The notes under the pieces: generated by a model | What the model was told of the DNA's origin: nothing | Databases searched by the model: none | What the model saw: the letters and a program-made list of their open reading frames with translations, nothing else | Part shown: one piece after another, positions 8,724 to 18,309 of the stretch | Numbering within the stretch: position 1 is the first letter of the stretch | How the letters are laid out: every line of letters starts with the position of its first letter | Made by a program: the position numbers and the translations under genes | NCBI GenBank assembly: GCA_002704915.1 | Contig: PAIP01000032.1 | Span: 41,864 to 105,863 of the forward strand | Reading direction: 5' to 3' | Source: Parvularcula sp. | Lineage (GTDB): Bacteria > Pseudomonadota > Alphaproteobacteria > Caulobacterales > Parvularculaceae | DNA length: 64,000 bases

Positions 8724-9344
8724 ATGGGGAGATTGCTTTTCATCGTCTTAACCCTGTTCGCCGCGCCGGCGCTCGCGCAGAGCGACGGGGCAGCGCCTGG
8801 TTTCGGCGAACGTCTTTCCGCCGCGGCGATTGAGCGAACGACCTATCGCATTGTTTACGACCCCGCTTATGTGCGCCTGTCTTATCCTCTGGGCGACGTG
8901 GCGCCCGATCGCGGCGTGTGCGCAGATGTCGTCGTGCGGGCCTTGCGCGTTTTGGGGATCGATCTCCAAAAGCTCGTGCATGAAGACATGACGGCGGACT
9001 TCGCCGCCTATCCGTCCCATTGGGGGCTGGCGCGGCCCGATTCCAATATCGATCATCGCCGCGTTCCCAATCTGGAAACATTCCTGACGCGGAAGGGTGC
9101 GCGCCTGCCCGCCGGCAATGACATGTCGGACTATCTGCCTGGCGATATTGTCGCGTGGAATCTGCGGGGGGATGAGGGATGGCTGCCGCATATCGGCGTT
9201 GTAACCGGCCGCAAGGGACCCAAGGGACGGCCCATGGTCGTCCACAATATCGGTAGGGGTCCGAAGCTTGAGGATGTGTTGTTCGACTGGCCCATGACCG
9301 GTCACTATCGTGTGACCATGTCCATGTTCGAGGCGCATACATAG
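8724..9344 (+). CDS. DUF1287 secreted protein, predicted NlpC/P60-fold hydrolase
   Basis: DUF1287 proteins are secreted and thought to adopt the NlpC/P60 papain-like fold. Starting at 8724 gives a clean signal peptide (GRLLFIVLTLFAAPALAQS). GVCADVVVRALRVLGIDLQKLVHEDM carries the putative catalytic Cys, PSHWG and YLPGDIVAWNL are family hallmarks, and LPHIGVVTGR with HNIGRGP supplies the His. Likely periplasmic. The longer reading frame from 8658 would put the signal peptide internally, so I rejected it. Confidence 0.85.
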   Translation: MGRLLFIVLTLFAAPALAQSDGAAPGFGERLSAAAIERTTYRIVYDPAYVRLSYPLGDVAPDRGVCADVVVRALRVLGIDLQKLVHEDMTADFAAYPSHWGLARPDSNIDHRRVPNLETFLTRKGARLPAGNDMSDYLPGDIVAWNLRGDEGWLPHIGVVTGRKGPKGRPMVVHNIGRGPKLEDVLFDWPMTGHYRVTMSMFEAHT

Positions 9345-9455
9345 GAATGCGCGGGCGCATTTTCAAGAATTGATGTGCAGCGGATTTTTGTGCCATGACT
9401 TTATCCATCGGCGCGCATTCTCGCGCCGTTTTCATGAAAAATTCAGGAGGCGCAT

Positions 9456-10445
9456 ATGCGCAAGGTTCCTTTGGGCCGGTCAGGCCTTGAAGTCTCGCGG
9501 CTTGGTTTCGGCTGTATGGGGCTTGCAGAGTTTTACGGCGATCCATTGTCAAACGCCGAGGCTGAGAAAATTCTTGAAGCCGCTCTTGAGCGCGGCGTGA
9601 ATTTCTTCGATACGGCGGACATGTATGGGTCGGGCCGCAATGAAGAACAGCTTTCCGGTTTTTTGAAAAAGCATCGCGATGATGTCGTCCTGGCGACGAA
9701 ATTCGCCATCCAGCGTGATGGCGAGGGGTGGCGCGGAATTTCAAACGATCCGAAATACATCAAAGAGGCTTGCGATGCGTCGCTGAAGCGCCTCGGCGTC
9801 GATGTCATCGATCTTTACTACATGCACCGCCGCGACCGCTCCGTTCCCATTGAAGAGTCGGTCGGCGCCATGGCCGAACTCGTCAAGGAAGGAAAGGTGC
9901 GCGCCATCGGCCTGTCGGAGGTCAGCGTTGAAACCCTTCAGAAAGCAAATGCGGTTCACCCCATTGCCGCGGTGCAGTCGGAATATTCGATTGTGACGCG
10001 GGATATGGAAGCGACATTCATTCCTGCCTGCCGTGCGCTTGATGTCGCATTTGTCGCCTATTCTCCTCTTGGCCGCGGTCTCCTCACCGGGGCTTACCGC
10101 AGCGAAAAAGACTTCAGTGAAACCGACTATCGCATGTCGATGAGCCCGCGCTTTGCAGGCGGGGCGCTGGAGAAGAACCTGTCGCTGGTGGACCAGATCG
10201 CCATGATCGCCAAAACCAAAGACGCCGCGCCGGGACAAATCGCCCTCGCCTGGCTTCTCTCCAAAGGCGATGACATTATTCCCATACCGGGAACGAAAAA
10301 GCTGTCCCGTCTTGCGGAAAATCTTGGCGCGCTCGATGTTCATCTCACGGATGAAGACATCGCGGCGATTGAGAAAGCCGTGCCGCCGGAGGCTGTTGTG
10401 GGCGAGCGATATCCGGAAACGACCTCATCGTCCTTAAATGGCTAA
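9456..10445 (+). CDS. Aldo/keto reductase
   Basis: NADPH-dependent oxidoreductase of the aldo/keto reductase superfamily with a TIM-barrel fold. The catalytic tetrad is visible as FFDTADMYG (Asp and Tyr), LATKF (Lys) and YYMHRRD (His); the cofactor loop appears as IPIPGTKKLSRLAENLGAL. Length 329 aa is usual for the YajO/Tas-like group. An AGGAGG lies 7 bases before the ATG. The substrate cannot be told. Its stop overlaps the convergent gluQ stop by 4 bp. Confidence 0.95.
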   Translation: MRKVPLGRSGLEVSRLGFGCMGLAEFYGDPLSNAEAEKILEAALERGVNFFDTADMYGSGRNEEQLSGFLKKHRDDVVLATKFAIQRDGEGWRGISNDPKYIKEACDASLKRLGVDVIDLYYMHRRDRSVPIEESVGAMAELVKEGKVRAIGLSEVSVETLQKANAVHPIAAVQSEYSIVTRDMEATFIPACRALDVAFVAYSPLGRGLLTGAYRSEKDFSETDYRMSMSPRFAGGALEKNLSLVDQIAMIAKTKDAAPGQIALAWLLSKGDDIIPIPGTKKLSRLAENLGALDVHLTDEDIAAIEKAVPPEAVVGERYPETTSSSLNG

Positions 10446-11305
10446 ACGCGCGAAAAGCCAAGGCGCGTGACAATGTCGTCCGCCTTGGCGCCGCTCTCGC
10501 GCATCGATTTCAGGGTCGCCGCCTTGTCGCGCTTGGCGAAGCGGCGGCCCGTTTCATCGGTCAACAGACGATGATGCCGGTAAACCGGTTCCGGAAGCGC
10601 CAGGAGGACCTGCAACAATCGATGCAGATGCGCGGCGTGATATAAATCTTCGCCCCGTATGACATGGGTGACGCCCTGCAGGGCGTCGTCATGGACGGAA
10701 GCGAGGTGATAGCTTGTGCCGTTATCCTTGCGCGCAACGACCGCATCGCCAAAGATGTCCGGCGTCGCCTTTACGGTGCGCAGGCCTTCCGGCGTTTCTT
10801 CGGTAAAGGAAAGCGTCTCCCACTCTCCGCCCAGAAGGTCTTTCGCCGCCGCCATGGATAGGCGCCAGGCATAGGGCGCGCCTTCTTCGATCAGCGTCTG
10901 TTCTTCTTTCGGCGGCAGCGCTTCGCCGACATATTGCGGCCCTTCGGGGCCTTTGCGCGACAGATGCGGCGCGCGCGCGATTTCATCAAGAATTTCCTTA
11001 CGCGTTTTAAAGCAGCGATAGACGACGCCTTTTTCCTGAAGCGTTGCAAGCGCTACGGCGTACTCGTCGAAATGATCTGACTGGCGACGGACCGGCGTCT
11101 CCCACTCGAGGCCGAGCCAGCGGAGATCTTCGTAAATCGCCTCTTCGAATTCGGGTTTGCAGCGCGTGCGGTCGATATCTTCGATGCGCAACAGAAAGCG
11201 GCCATCCGCCTGCTTCGCCGCCTCATATGCCGTCAGCGCTGAAAAGGCATGGCCAAGATGAAGCAACCCCGTCGGAGACGGGGCGAAGCGGGTGACGAAT
11301 TCCAT
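10442..11305 (-). CDS. gluQ: Glutamyl-queuosine tRNA(Asp) synthetase
   Basis: GluQRS is a shortened GluRS paralogue that attaches glutamate to queuosine at position 34 of tRNA(Asp). The sequence has FVTRFAPSPTGLLHLGHAFSA (HIGH-type motif), LRIEDIDRTR and FAKRDKAATLK (KMSKS-type), and lacks the anticodon-binding domain, as expected at 287 aa. The usual zinc-site cysteines are mostly absent: only VYRCFKTR remains. The second of two adjacent ATGs matches the family start. Confidence 0.92.
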   Translation of the reverse strand: MEFVTRFAPSPTGLLHLGHAFSALTAYEAAKQADGRFLLRIEDIDRTRCKPEFEEAIYEDLRWLGLEWETPVRRQSDHFDEYAVALATLQEKGVVYRCFKTRKEILDEIARAPHLSRKGPEGPQYVGEALPPKEEQTLIEEGAPYAWRLSMAAAKDLLGGEWETLSFTEETPEGLRTVKATPDIFGDAVVARKDNGTSYHLASVHDDALQGVTHVIRGEDLYHAAHLHRLLQVLLALPEPVYRHHRLLTDETGRRFAKRDKAATLKSMRESGAKADDIVTRLGFSRV

Positions 11306-11404
11306 CATGCGATCATCTTAGCGGGTTTGCACCGCCGCGACACCACGCTGTTTGCTTCTCATGGGAACGGGATCTTGTTAGGTTCACATTGAAAGGCGAG
11401 GGGC

Positions 11405-12514
11405 ATGAGCGAAATCGACGATATTGACGGCGGCGAGGCCGGCGACGGCCTGCCGGGGCCGAGCGGCTTGCCGGAAGCGGCTGTCGCCGCTGGCGCTGCG
11501 TGCCTTTCCTGCGGCGGCGATGCGCGCGGCGCCTATTGCTCTTCCTGCGGACAGAAGAACGATGATCTGCGGCGCAGTTCTTTCGTGCTGGGGCGGGATT
11601 TCCTGCGGGACACCTTCGGCTTCGATTCGCGCATGTGGCGCACGCTGGGTCTTCTGGCTGCATCGCCGGGCCGCGTGCCGAAAGACTACGCCCATGGCAG
11701 GCGGTCGCGCTTCACGCCGCCGGTGCGGCTGTTTCTGGTCATCAGTTTTTTGTTCTTTCTGACCATCGGGCTCACCAACACCTTGTTTGTGGGCGTCGAG
11801 GTTAAGTTCAGGGACCCGGATCCGGAGGCGCTTGATCGCGCGATCGCGGAGGCGGAAAAAGCTGGCGTCGAACTCAGTGACTCGGCGAAGAACGGACAAT
11901 GCAGCTTTCAGGGCCAGTTTCGATTCTTCGTAAAGGAAAAAGATCTCGAAAATGATCGCGAGCGCCTCAGGGCATGCCTCGGCGATGTGCGCGACGATGC
12001 GCGCGAAGTCATTGCTGAGTCCGAAGACGTCGCCGTCGGAGAGGATGAGGGGCTGGAGGCCGAACGCGAACAGGCGGGAGAGATCGTCGACCGTGTATTT
12101 AAAGGGATCAACTGGACCGTCGCCAATCCGCGCGAATTCAATGACGCTTTCAATGACTGGCTGCCGCGGGTTTTGTTTTTCATGACGCCGGTGCTGGCGA
12201 TCATCCTCGGTCTGTTTTTAAGGCGCGGGGTTCTGCTTTTCGATCACCTGGTGTTGTCGTTTTACACCCATGCCGCTGGCTTCGCGGTAATTGGACTCAG
12301 TCTCATTCTCGCGCAATTCGGCGCGCCTTATATGGGCCTCGCGGCCACCGTGGTCATGTCGGTCTATTACATCGCCGTTCTAAAGCGTGCTTATGGCCGC
12401 GGCTGGGTCAAGACGGTGTGGACGAGCATAGCGTCCGGCGTGCTTTATATGACGGTCTTGTTCGCCATCCTGCTGACGATCCTCACCAATATCGTATGGC
12501 AGGCGACAGCCTGA
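11405..12514 (+). CDS. DUF3667 membrane protein with zinc-ribbon
   Basis: Begins with a two-CxxC ribbon (CLSCGG...YCSSCGQ) at about residues 35-55, the DUF3667 signature. A SPGRVPKDYAHGRRSRFTPPVRLFL segment leads into the first membrane helix; an acidic, probably periplasmic region of about 130 residues follows and then four C-terminal helices. Function unknown. The acidic loop is a notable insertion between TM1 and the rest. Confidence 0.8.
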   Translation: MSEIDDIDGGEAGDGLPGPSGLPEAAVAAGAACLSCGGDARGAYCSSCGQKNDDLRRSSFVLGRDFLRDTFGFDSRMWRTLGLLAASPGRVPKDYAHGRRSRFTPPVRLFLVISFLFFLTIGLTNTLFVGVEVKFRDPDPEALDRAIAEAEKAGVELSDSAKNGQCSFQGQFRFFVKEKDLENDRERLRACLGDVRDDAREVIAESEDVAVGEDEGLEAEREQAGEIVDRVFKGINWTVANPREFNDAFNDWLPRVLFFMTPVLAIILGLFLRRGVLLFDHLVLSFYTHAAGFAVIGLSLILAQFGAPYMGLAATVVMSVYYIAVLKRAYGRGWVKTVWTSIASGVLYMTVLFAILLTILTNIVWQATA

Positions 12515-12520
12515 TCCTGA

Positions 12521-13939
12521 CTATGCCGCCGCGCCCCCAACGGTGAGGCGGTCAATCTTGATCGTCGGCTGGCCGACGCCGACGGGCACGCCTTGTCCGG
12601 CCTTGCCGCAAACGCCGACGCCGGGGTCGAGTTTGAAATCATTGCCGATCATCGAAACCTGCGTCAGTACGCTCGGCCCGTCGCCGATCAGCGCCGCATT
12701 CTTGATCGGGGCGCCTAGCTTGCCGTCTTTGACGCGATAGGCCTCGGTGCAGTTGAAAACGAATTTGCCCGACGTGATGTCCACCTGCCCGCCGGAAAAG
12801 TTCACGGCGTAAATGCCGTTCTTCACGGTGCGGAGGATTTCTTCCGGATCTTTGTCGCCCGCAAGCATGTAGGTGTTGGTCATGCGCGGCATGGGTTGGT
12901 GCGCGAAGCTTTCGCGCCGCCCATTGCCGGTGGCGCGCGCGCCCATGAGGCGCGCATTGAGGCGATCCTGCAGATAACCTTTCAGGATGCCGTCCTCGAT
13001 CAGGGTCGTGTGCGAGGTCGGCGTTCCCTCATCGTCAACGGTCAGGGAGCCGCGCCGTCCGGCGATGGTCCCGTCATCGACCACGGTGACGCCGGGCGCG
13101 GCGACGCGCTCGCCGATCCTCCCCGCAAACGCAGAGGTGCCCTTGCGGTTGAAATCGCCTTCAAGCCCGTGGCCCACAGCCTCATGGAGAAGAACCCCGG
13201 TCCAGCCCGGTCCCAGGACCACTTCCATCTCGCCGGCGGGGGCGGCCTCGGCTTCGAGATTGACGAGCGCCTGGCGCAGCGCCTCATCGACCTGGGCCTG
13301 CCAGGCGTCGGGGGTGATGAAGCGGGCGTAGCCCTCGCGGCCGCCCGCGCCGTAGCTGCCCGATTCTTGCCGGTCGCCTTCGCCGGCGGTCACGGAGACG
13401 TTGAGGCGCACCAAGGGTCTGAAATCCCTGATGATTTCCCCGCCGGGGCGGAGAATTTCGACAGCCTCCCAGGAGCCTGATAGGGAGCAGGAGACCTGGC
13501 GGACCCGCGGGTCTTTGGCGCGGGCGTAGTCGTTAATATCGGCGAGAAGCTTGGCTTTTTCTTCAAAACTCTCGGCGCCGAGGGGATTGTCATCCGGATA
13601 GAGCTTGGCGTTGGTGCGCGACGGCCCGTCGGCAAGCGTTCCGCCGCGGCCGGATTTCACGGCCTGGACGGCGTCCGCCGCACGCTTCAGCGCAGCCTCG
13701 GAAAGCTCGGACGCATGGGCGTAGCCCGTTGATTCTCCATTGACGGCGCGCAGGCCAAAGCCCTGATTGACGTCGAAATTGGCGGTTTTCAGCCGGTTGT
13801 CGTCGAAAACGAAGGCCTCGGACTGACCGTATTCAAGATAAAGCTCGCCATCGTCAGCGCCATTGAGGGCGTCGTCGAGGATCGATTGGGTGCGGGCGCG
13901 GTCGAGATCGGTGCGGGAGAAGAAATAGGAATCTGTCAT
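12521..13939 (-). CDS. tldD: Metalloprotease TldD
   Basis: TldD is the active subunit of the TldD/TldE (PmbA) metalloprotease that degrades unfolded or modified peptides such as microcin precursors. The zinc motif HEAVGHGLEGD (HExxxH) is intact, followed by the characteristic RKGTSAFAGRIGERVA region and the C-terminal FKLDPGVGVCGKAGQGVPVGVGQP stretch. I start at 13939 (MTDSYFF), as the family does, rather than the ATG 36 bases upstream. The TldE partner is not in this window. 472 aa, full length. Confidence 0.95.
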   Translation of the reverse strand: MTDSYFFSRTDLDRARTQSILDDALNGADDGELYLEYGQSEAFVFDDNRLKTANFDVNQGFGLRAVNGESTGYAHASELSEAALKRAADAVQAVKSGRGGTLADGPSRTNAKLYPDDNPLGAESFEEKAKLLADINDYARAKDPRVRQVSCSLSGSWEAVEILRPGGEIIRDFRPLVRLNVSVTAGEGDRQESGSYGAGGREGYARFITPDAWQAQVDEALRQALVNLEAEAAPAGEMEVVLGPGWTGVLLHEAVGHGLEGDFNRKGTSAFAGRIGERVAAPGVTVVDDGTIAGRRGSLTVDDEGTPTSHTTLIEDGILKGYLQDRLNARLMGARATGNGRRESFAHQPMPRMTNTYMLAGDKDPEEILRTVKNGIYAVNFSGGQVDITSGKFVFNCTEAYRVKDGKLGAPIKNAALIGDGPSVLTQVSMIGNDFKLDPGVGVCGKAGQGVPVGVGQPTIKIDRLTVGGAAA

Positions 13940-14007
13940 GCGATCCGATGTAAGGCGCTCATTGCCTTGCCGCAATGCGAAAGGGGCCTTCCGGCAATCG
14001 GAAAGGG

Positions 14008-14541
14008 TTAAATCCCGGCGCTGGGGACCGGTCCGAGGCCCGCATTGATGCGCGCCGGCAGTTTTGAGCGTTCATAAATAGGCTTTTTCAGCTCATCGAG
14101 CCGTCGGCGGGCTGTTTTGTTGTCCGGATTGAAGGCAAGGGCGGATTCATAATCGACGCGGGCCATGCGCTCCGCTCCGGCCGCCTCATAGGACAGGCCG
14201 CGATTGACCAGCACTTTGGCCTTCACGTGGATCTTCAGGTCCAGCGCCATGGTAAAGTCGTCGATGGCGTCTGCATAATCGCCGAGATTATAGCGGATCA
14301 CGCCCCGGTTTACATGAAGGATGGCGGTTTGCCGCGCCGTCAGGGCCTCGTTTTGAAGCGCGAGATCGCAAGGATCGAGCAGGGCGTAGTCCGCGTCGCC
14401 GTCGCGGGCGTTGTGATAACAGTCGTCATAATAGGGGATCTCGTTATCGATCACCGCTTTGAAGATAAGCTCGCCGCGCTCTCCATTTTGTCCGAGGGCG
14501 GCGAGGGCCATCGCCATCCAAAGGCCCGCTGTGAAGGTCAT
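14008..14541 (-). CDS. Secreted TPR-repeat protein
   Basis: 177 aa with a short N-terminal hydrophobic leader. At least two tetratricopeptide-like repeats can be read: NRGVIRYNLGDYADAIDDFTMALDL and NRGLSYEAAGAERMARVDYESALAFNPDN. TPRs mediate protein contacts; no catalytic motif is present. It lies 68 bp downstream of tldD's start on the same strand, that is, it is transcribed towards tldD and may be co-transcribed with it. Confidence 0.65.
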   Translation of the reverse strand: MTFTAGLWMAMALAALGQNGERGELIFKAVIDNEIPYYDDCYHNARDGDADYALLDPCDLALQNEALTARQTAILHVNRGVIRYNLGDYADAIDDFTMALDLKIHVKAKVLVNRGLSYEAAGAERMARVDYESALAFNPDNKTARRRLDELKKPIYERSKLPARINAGLGPVPSAGI

Positions 14542-14792
14542 AAGGCGGCTATCCTTTCACGACTTTCCCCAGCCTAGCGGATTCAAGGCCTTGCGGCCAG
14601 CTCCGCGAAGCGCGTGCTGCGACCATTTTTCCCTCGCGGGCGCGATGACGCGCCGCCCGTGGGCGGCTTATAACCCGCCCTGATCGATTGATCGAAAAGT
14701 TTGACCTTGGCGCTCGGGCAGGCGTATCGAAGCGGCAAGTTTTGACAGGGCCGGCCTCGCGATAAGGTTGGCGACAGGCGCGGGATGCGACA

Positions 14793-15953
14793 ATGAAAAA
14801 GACTATTTCGGGGCTTCTCGGACTAAGCGTGATGGCGGCGTCCGCAGCCTATGCTTTGCCGGAACCCGGCGGGATCGATATGCAGCCGGCGGCTTCGGCC
14901 CTCGCTGAAGAAGTTCACTTTTTCCATAACGGCATTCTGATGCCGATCATGACAGGCATCAGCCTTTTGGTGCTTGCGCTGCTCATCTGGGTGATGGTTC
15001 GCTACAATTCCAAGTCGAACCCGGTTGCGAAAAAGTTCAGCCACAACACGCTCGTTGAAGTGATCTGGACCGGCATACCGATCCTGATCCTTTTGATCAT
15101 CGCACTCCCGTCTTTTGAACTTCTTTTCAAGGAAGGCGTGACGCCCGACGGCAAACAGGTCGTGGCGCGCGGCGACGGCCAGACTGTCGATTTCGTTTTT
15201 CCCAATGATTTTCCGGAAAGCCGCATGGTCAAGCGCGCCGATCATCTTCAGGTGATCGTTGATACCGGCGCTGAACGGCGGACGCTGAAACACCGTAAGG
15301 ATTTCAGCGTCGATGGCTGGGGAGAAAGCGATCTGGTCGTTTCGCTCAACGAACCGGCGCCGCGCGGATCGAGCGTCATCCTCCGTGGCGGCCGGTCGAC
15401 GCAAAACGTCACCGACTGCCCCACGGCCAAACGCTATATCGACGCTTGCGAGAAGGAAATTGTGCTTGCCCCGACCATGACCCTGAAAGTGACAGGGCGG
15501 CAATGGGGCTGGAACTACGCCTATCCCGATTTCGGCGATTTTGAATTCCTTTCGGACATGGCGCCCGAAGATCAGACCACCCCGGAGCTCTATCGTCTTG
15601 AAGTGGACAACCGGGTTGTCGTTCCTGTGGGCGAAACCGTTCGCGTGACGACGACGGCGTCCGATGTCATTCACTCCTGGGCGCTGCCGAACTTTGCGCT
15701 GAAGATCGACGCCGTGCCGGGCCGCTTTAACGAGACCTGGTTCCGGGCCGAAGAGGAAGGCGTCTATTACGGGCAGTGCTCTGAAATCTGCGGCATCCGG
15801 CATGCGTTCATGCCGATCGCGGTCGAGGTGGTCTCCCGTCCGAAATTCGAAGCATGGGTCGACAGCCAGCGCGCGCTGGCCGGTCTCGAACCCATGTTCG
15901 CCGACGATAATGTGAAGCTCGCGCAGGCCGGCGCCGGCGCTCAAGCTGAATAA
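14793..15953 (+). CDS. coxB: Cytochrome c oxidase subunit II, with a large extra segment
   Basis: Subunit II of an aa3-type oxidase; accepts electrons from cytochrome c through the CuA centre in the periplasm. Signal peptide, two membrane helices (about 46-70 and 88-112) and CuA ligands His294, Cys329, Glu331, Cys333, His337 and Met340 are all present, as is the aromatic [10 protein letters not shown] motif. At 386 aa it is some 100 residues longer than usual: residues about 115-225, between TM2 and the CuA domain, are an insert with two cysteines (209 and 219). coxA follows after 17 bp. No clear -10/-35 could be fixed upstream. Confidence 0.95.
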   Translation: MKKTISGLLGLSVMAASAAYALPEPGGIDMQPAASALAEEVHFFHNGILMPIMTGISLLVLALLIWVMVRYNSKSNPVAKKFSHNTLVEVIWTGIPILILLIIALPSFELLFKEGVTPDGKQVVARGDGQTVDFVFPNDFPESRMVKRADHLQVIVDTGAERRTLKHRKDFSVDGWGESDLVVSLNEPAPRGSSVILRGGRSTQNVTDCPTAKRYIDACEKEIVLAPTMTLKVTGRQWGWNYAYPDFGDFEFLSDMAPEDQTTPELYRLEVDNRVVVPVGETVRVTTTASDVIHSWALPNFALKIDAVPGRFNETWFRAEEEGVYYGQCSEICGIRHAFMPIAVEVVSRPKFEAWVDSQRALAGLEPMFADDNVKLAQAGAGAQAE

Positions 15954-15970
15954 GAGAAGGGCAATCATCA

Positions 15971-17659
15971 ATGGCTGACGCACAAGCACACGGCGCCCAT
16001 CACGACGCACACGACCACACGCCGCCTTTCTTTGTCCGCTGGTTCTTTTCCACGAACCACAAGGATATCGGCACGCTCTATCTGATCTTTGCGATTATCG
16101 CCGGCATTGTCGGCGGCGCGATGTCGGGCCTCATGCGCTGGGAGCTTGCAGAGCCCGGCGTGACGATCCTCACGCACTGGACCGCGGCGAACCCTGCCGA
16201 TGTGCAGCCAGACGAGTATACGGCGGCCTATAACTTCTACAATGTGCTGACGACCTATCACGGCCTCATCATGATCTTCTTCATGGTGATGCCCGCGCTG
16301 ATCGGCGGGGTCGGCAACTGGTTCGTGCCGATCATGATCGGCGCGCCGGACATGGCCTTCCCGCGGATGAACAACATTTCGTTCTGGCTCTATGGCGCAT
16401 CGGGCATTCTCATCACCATGTCGCTGTTCGTGCCCGGCTACGGGTCCAATCTCGGCTTCGGCGGCGGCTGGGTCTTGTATCCGCCATTGTCATCAGCGAC
16501 GGGCAATCCCGGGCCCGCGATGGATCTGTTGATCCTGTCGCTGCACCTTGCGGGCGCCTCGTCGATCCTCGGCGCCATCAACTTCATCACGACGATCTTC
16601 AACATGCGCGCACCGGGCATGACGCTGCACAAGATGCCGCTCTTCGCCTGGGCGGTTCTCGTGACGGCGTTCCTCCTGGTGCTGTCGCTTCCTGTGCTCG
16701 CGGGCGCGATCACCATGCTTCTCACCGATCGCAATTTCGGCACGTCTTTCTTCGATGCGGCCGGCGGCGGCGACCCGCTTTTGTTCCAGCATCTGTTCTG
16801 GTTCTTCGGCCACCCGGAAGTCTACATTCTCATCCTTCCGGCGTTCGGCATCATCTCGCACATCGTGTCGACCTTCTCGCGCAAGCCGATCTTCGGCTAT
16901 CTCGGCATGGCCTACGCCATGGTGGCCATCGGTTTCGTCGGCTTCATCGTCTGGGCGCACCACATGTACACAGTGGGCCTTTCAGTAAACATGAAGGCCT
17001 ATTTCGTGGCGGCGACCATGGTCATCGCGGTGCCGACCGGCATCAAGATCTTCTCCTGGATCGCGACCATGTGGGGCGGCTCGATCCAGTTCAAGACGCC
17101 CATGGTCTGGGCCATCGGCTTCATTTTCCTCTTCACCGTGGGCGGCGTCACCGGCGTGTTGCTCGCCAATGCGGGCATCGACCATTACATGCACGACACC
17201 TATTATGTCGTCGCACACTTCCACTACGTGCTTTCGCTTGGCGCCGTCTTCGGGATTTTCGCTGGCTGGTATTACTGGTTCCCGAAAATGACCGGCAAGA
17301 TGTATCGCGAATGGCTCGGCCAGTTGCATTTCTGGGTCATGTTCATTGGCGTGAACCTGATCTTTTTCCCGCAGCATTTCCTCGGCCTGCAGGGCATGCC
17401 GCGCCGTTATATCGATTATCCGGAAGCCTTTGCCTATTGGCACGGGGTGTCGTCCCTTGGTTATGCGGTGACCCTTGTGGGCATGGCGGTTTTCCTCGTC
17501 GCCATGATCGACGCCTTCTTCATCTACCGGAAGAAAGCCGCCGCCAATCCCTGGGGCGAGGGCGCCACGACGCTGGAATGGACGCTGCCATCGCCGCCGC
17601 CCTTCCACCAGTTCAACGAACTGCCGCGTTTCGACAAGAACGCCGCGGAATTCCACTAG
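15971..17659 (+). CDS. coxA: Cytochrome c oxidase subunit I
   Basis: Catalytic subunit carrying heme a, heme a3 and CuB. Visible landmarks: [16 protein letters not shown] (heme a His), [18 protein letters not shown] (CuB His, cross-linked Tyr and the D-pathway Glu), [10 protein letters not shown] (two CuB His) and [12 protein letters not shown] (heme ligands). The Glu and the PEVY motif mark an A-type oxidase. 562 aa with the histidine-rich N-terminus common in alphaproteobacteria. Cotranscribed with coxB; a terminator lies 80 bp downstream. Confidence 0.98.
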   Translation: MADAQAHGAHHDAHDHTPPFFVRWFFSTNHKDIGTLYLIFAIIAGIVGGAMSGLMRWELAEPGVTILTHWTAANPADVQPDEYTAAYNFYNVLTTYHGLIMIFFMVMPALIGGVGNWFVPIMIGAPDMAFPRMNNISFWLYGASGILITMSLFVPGYGSNLGFGGGWVLYPPLSSATGNPGPAMDLLILSLHLAGASSILGAINFITTIFNMRAPGMTLHKMPLFAWAVLVTAFLLVLSLPVLAGAITMLLTDRNFGTSFFDAAGGGDPLLFQHLFWFFGHPEVYILILPAFGIISHIVSTFSRKPIFGYLGMAYAMVAIGFVGFIVWAHHMYTVGLSVNMKAYFVAATMVIAVPTGIKIFSWIATMWGGSIQFKTPMVWAIGFIFLFTVGGVTGVLLANAGIDHYMHDTYYVVAHFHYVLSLGAVFGIFAGWYYWFPKMTGKMYREWLGQLHFWVMFIGVNLIFFPQHFLGLQGMPRRYIDYPEAFAYWHGVSSLGYAVTLVGMAVFLVAMIDAFFIYRKKAAANPWGEGATTLEWTLPSPPPFHQFNELPRFDKNAAEFH

Positions 17660-17660
17660 G

Positions 17661-17709
17661 AGCGTTTTCAGCAAAAGCGGGAACCGGTTTTGCGGTTCGA
17701 AAACGCGAC
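17661..17709. repeat. Interspersed palindromic repeat, copy 1
   Basis: A 49-bp element that starts AGCGTTTTC and ends GAAAACGCGAC, so its ends pair, with a second internal hairpin around GAACCGGTTTTGCGGTTC. A diverged copy in the same orientation lies at 33158-33205. It resembles the short palindromic repeats scattered between genes in many alphaproteobacteria. It sits two bases after the coxA stop codon. Confidence 0.75.
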
Positions 17710-17739
17710 CTAGCTGCTCCAGGATTCCCGCTTCCGAAT

Positions 17740-17773
17740 AAAACCCCGCCCGGCGCCGCCGCGGCGGGGTTTT
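17740..17773 (+). terminator. Intrinsic terminator after coxBA
   Basis: Stem AAAACCCCGCC with GGCGGGGTTTT (17740-17750 and 17763-17773), 12-base G+C loop, then TCTTTGG. Strong stem and T-run; it ends the coxBA transcript. Confidence 0.9.
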
Positions 17774-17840
17774 TCTTTGGGCTTTGAAAAACCTTCATGA
17801 TTCAGGCGCCTTGCATGGCTGGCGAGGCGCAGCGGAATCC

Positions 17841-17856
17841 GTTAATATTCATTAAC
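17841..17856. promoter_or_regulatory. GTTAAT-N4-ATTAAC palindrome
   Basis: An AT-rich inverted repeat 62 bp before the ATG of the small membrane-protein gene at 17919. It looks like an operator. It also reads TTAA-N6-TTAA, one base short of the TTAA-N7-TTAA site bound by CtrA, so that identity is uncertain. Confidence 0.4.
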
Positions 17857-17918
17857 CATGAGGCAACCGCCCGCTGTGAGAGGTGTTTGGCAAGCGGGCA
17901 AGACAATGTGGAGGGGAC

Positions 17919-18287
17919 ATGCTTGAAACCATCATCAATGATGTGGCGGGGATTTTCAGGGCGACTTTTCTAAACGGCGACATGCTCGCGCTGGTTATCG
18001 CCTTCGGGTCGGTGCTGGTGGCGTCGCTCCTGATGCGGCGCGGCACGCAGATCGGATCGATGACGCTGCTGGCGCTGGTGCTGTTTGCGCTTGGCGGTTT
18101 CCTGCGTGGCTATTTCCGCGGGCCCTCGCCCGAGGCGACCTATGGCGACCGCGCGGTGTGGCAGCTCGAATCGAGCTGGTCGCATTTTATGAACTTGCAG
18201 GCGGGAACGCTGCTCGCCTATTTCATCGCCTTTATGTTCCTCATTCTGATCCTGTTTGGCGTGCGGACGGTCTTCGGCCGCTCGTAG
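17919..18287 (+). CDS. Small three-helix membrane protein of unknown function
   Basis: 122 aa from an ATG with GAGGGG just upstream. Three hydrophobic segments are visible (about 20-40, 48-65 and 93-116). I do not recognise a family. It lies alone between two strong terminators, between coxA and ctaB, with its own probable promoter region containing the GTTAAT palindrome. A link to oxidase assembly is only suggested by position. Confidence 0.65.
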   Translation: MLETIINDVAGIFRATFLNGDMLALVIAFGSVLVASLLMRRGTQIGSMTLLALVLFALGGFLRGYFRGPSPEATYGDRAVWQLESSWSHFMNLQAGTLLAYFIAFMFLILILFGVRTVFGRS

Positions 18288-18309
18288 AGGGATCGAAATT
18301 AAGATCAGG

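Noticed and set aside
8740..9744. 334-aa minus-strand frame opposite DUF1287
   Set aside because: Arg/Pro/His-rich, crosses two real plus-strand genes and the gap between them.
14701..14729. coxB promoter (TTGACC with GTATCG 17 bp on)
   Set aside because: The -10 match is too weak to call, and a second TTGACA nearby has no fitting -10.
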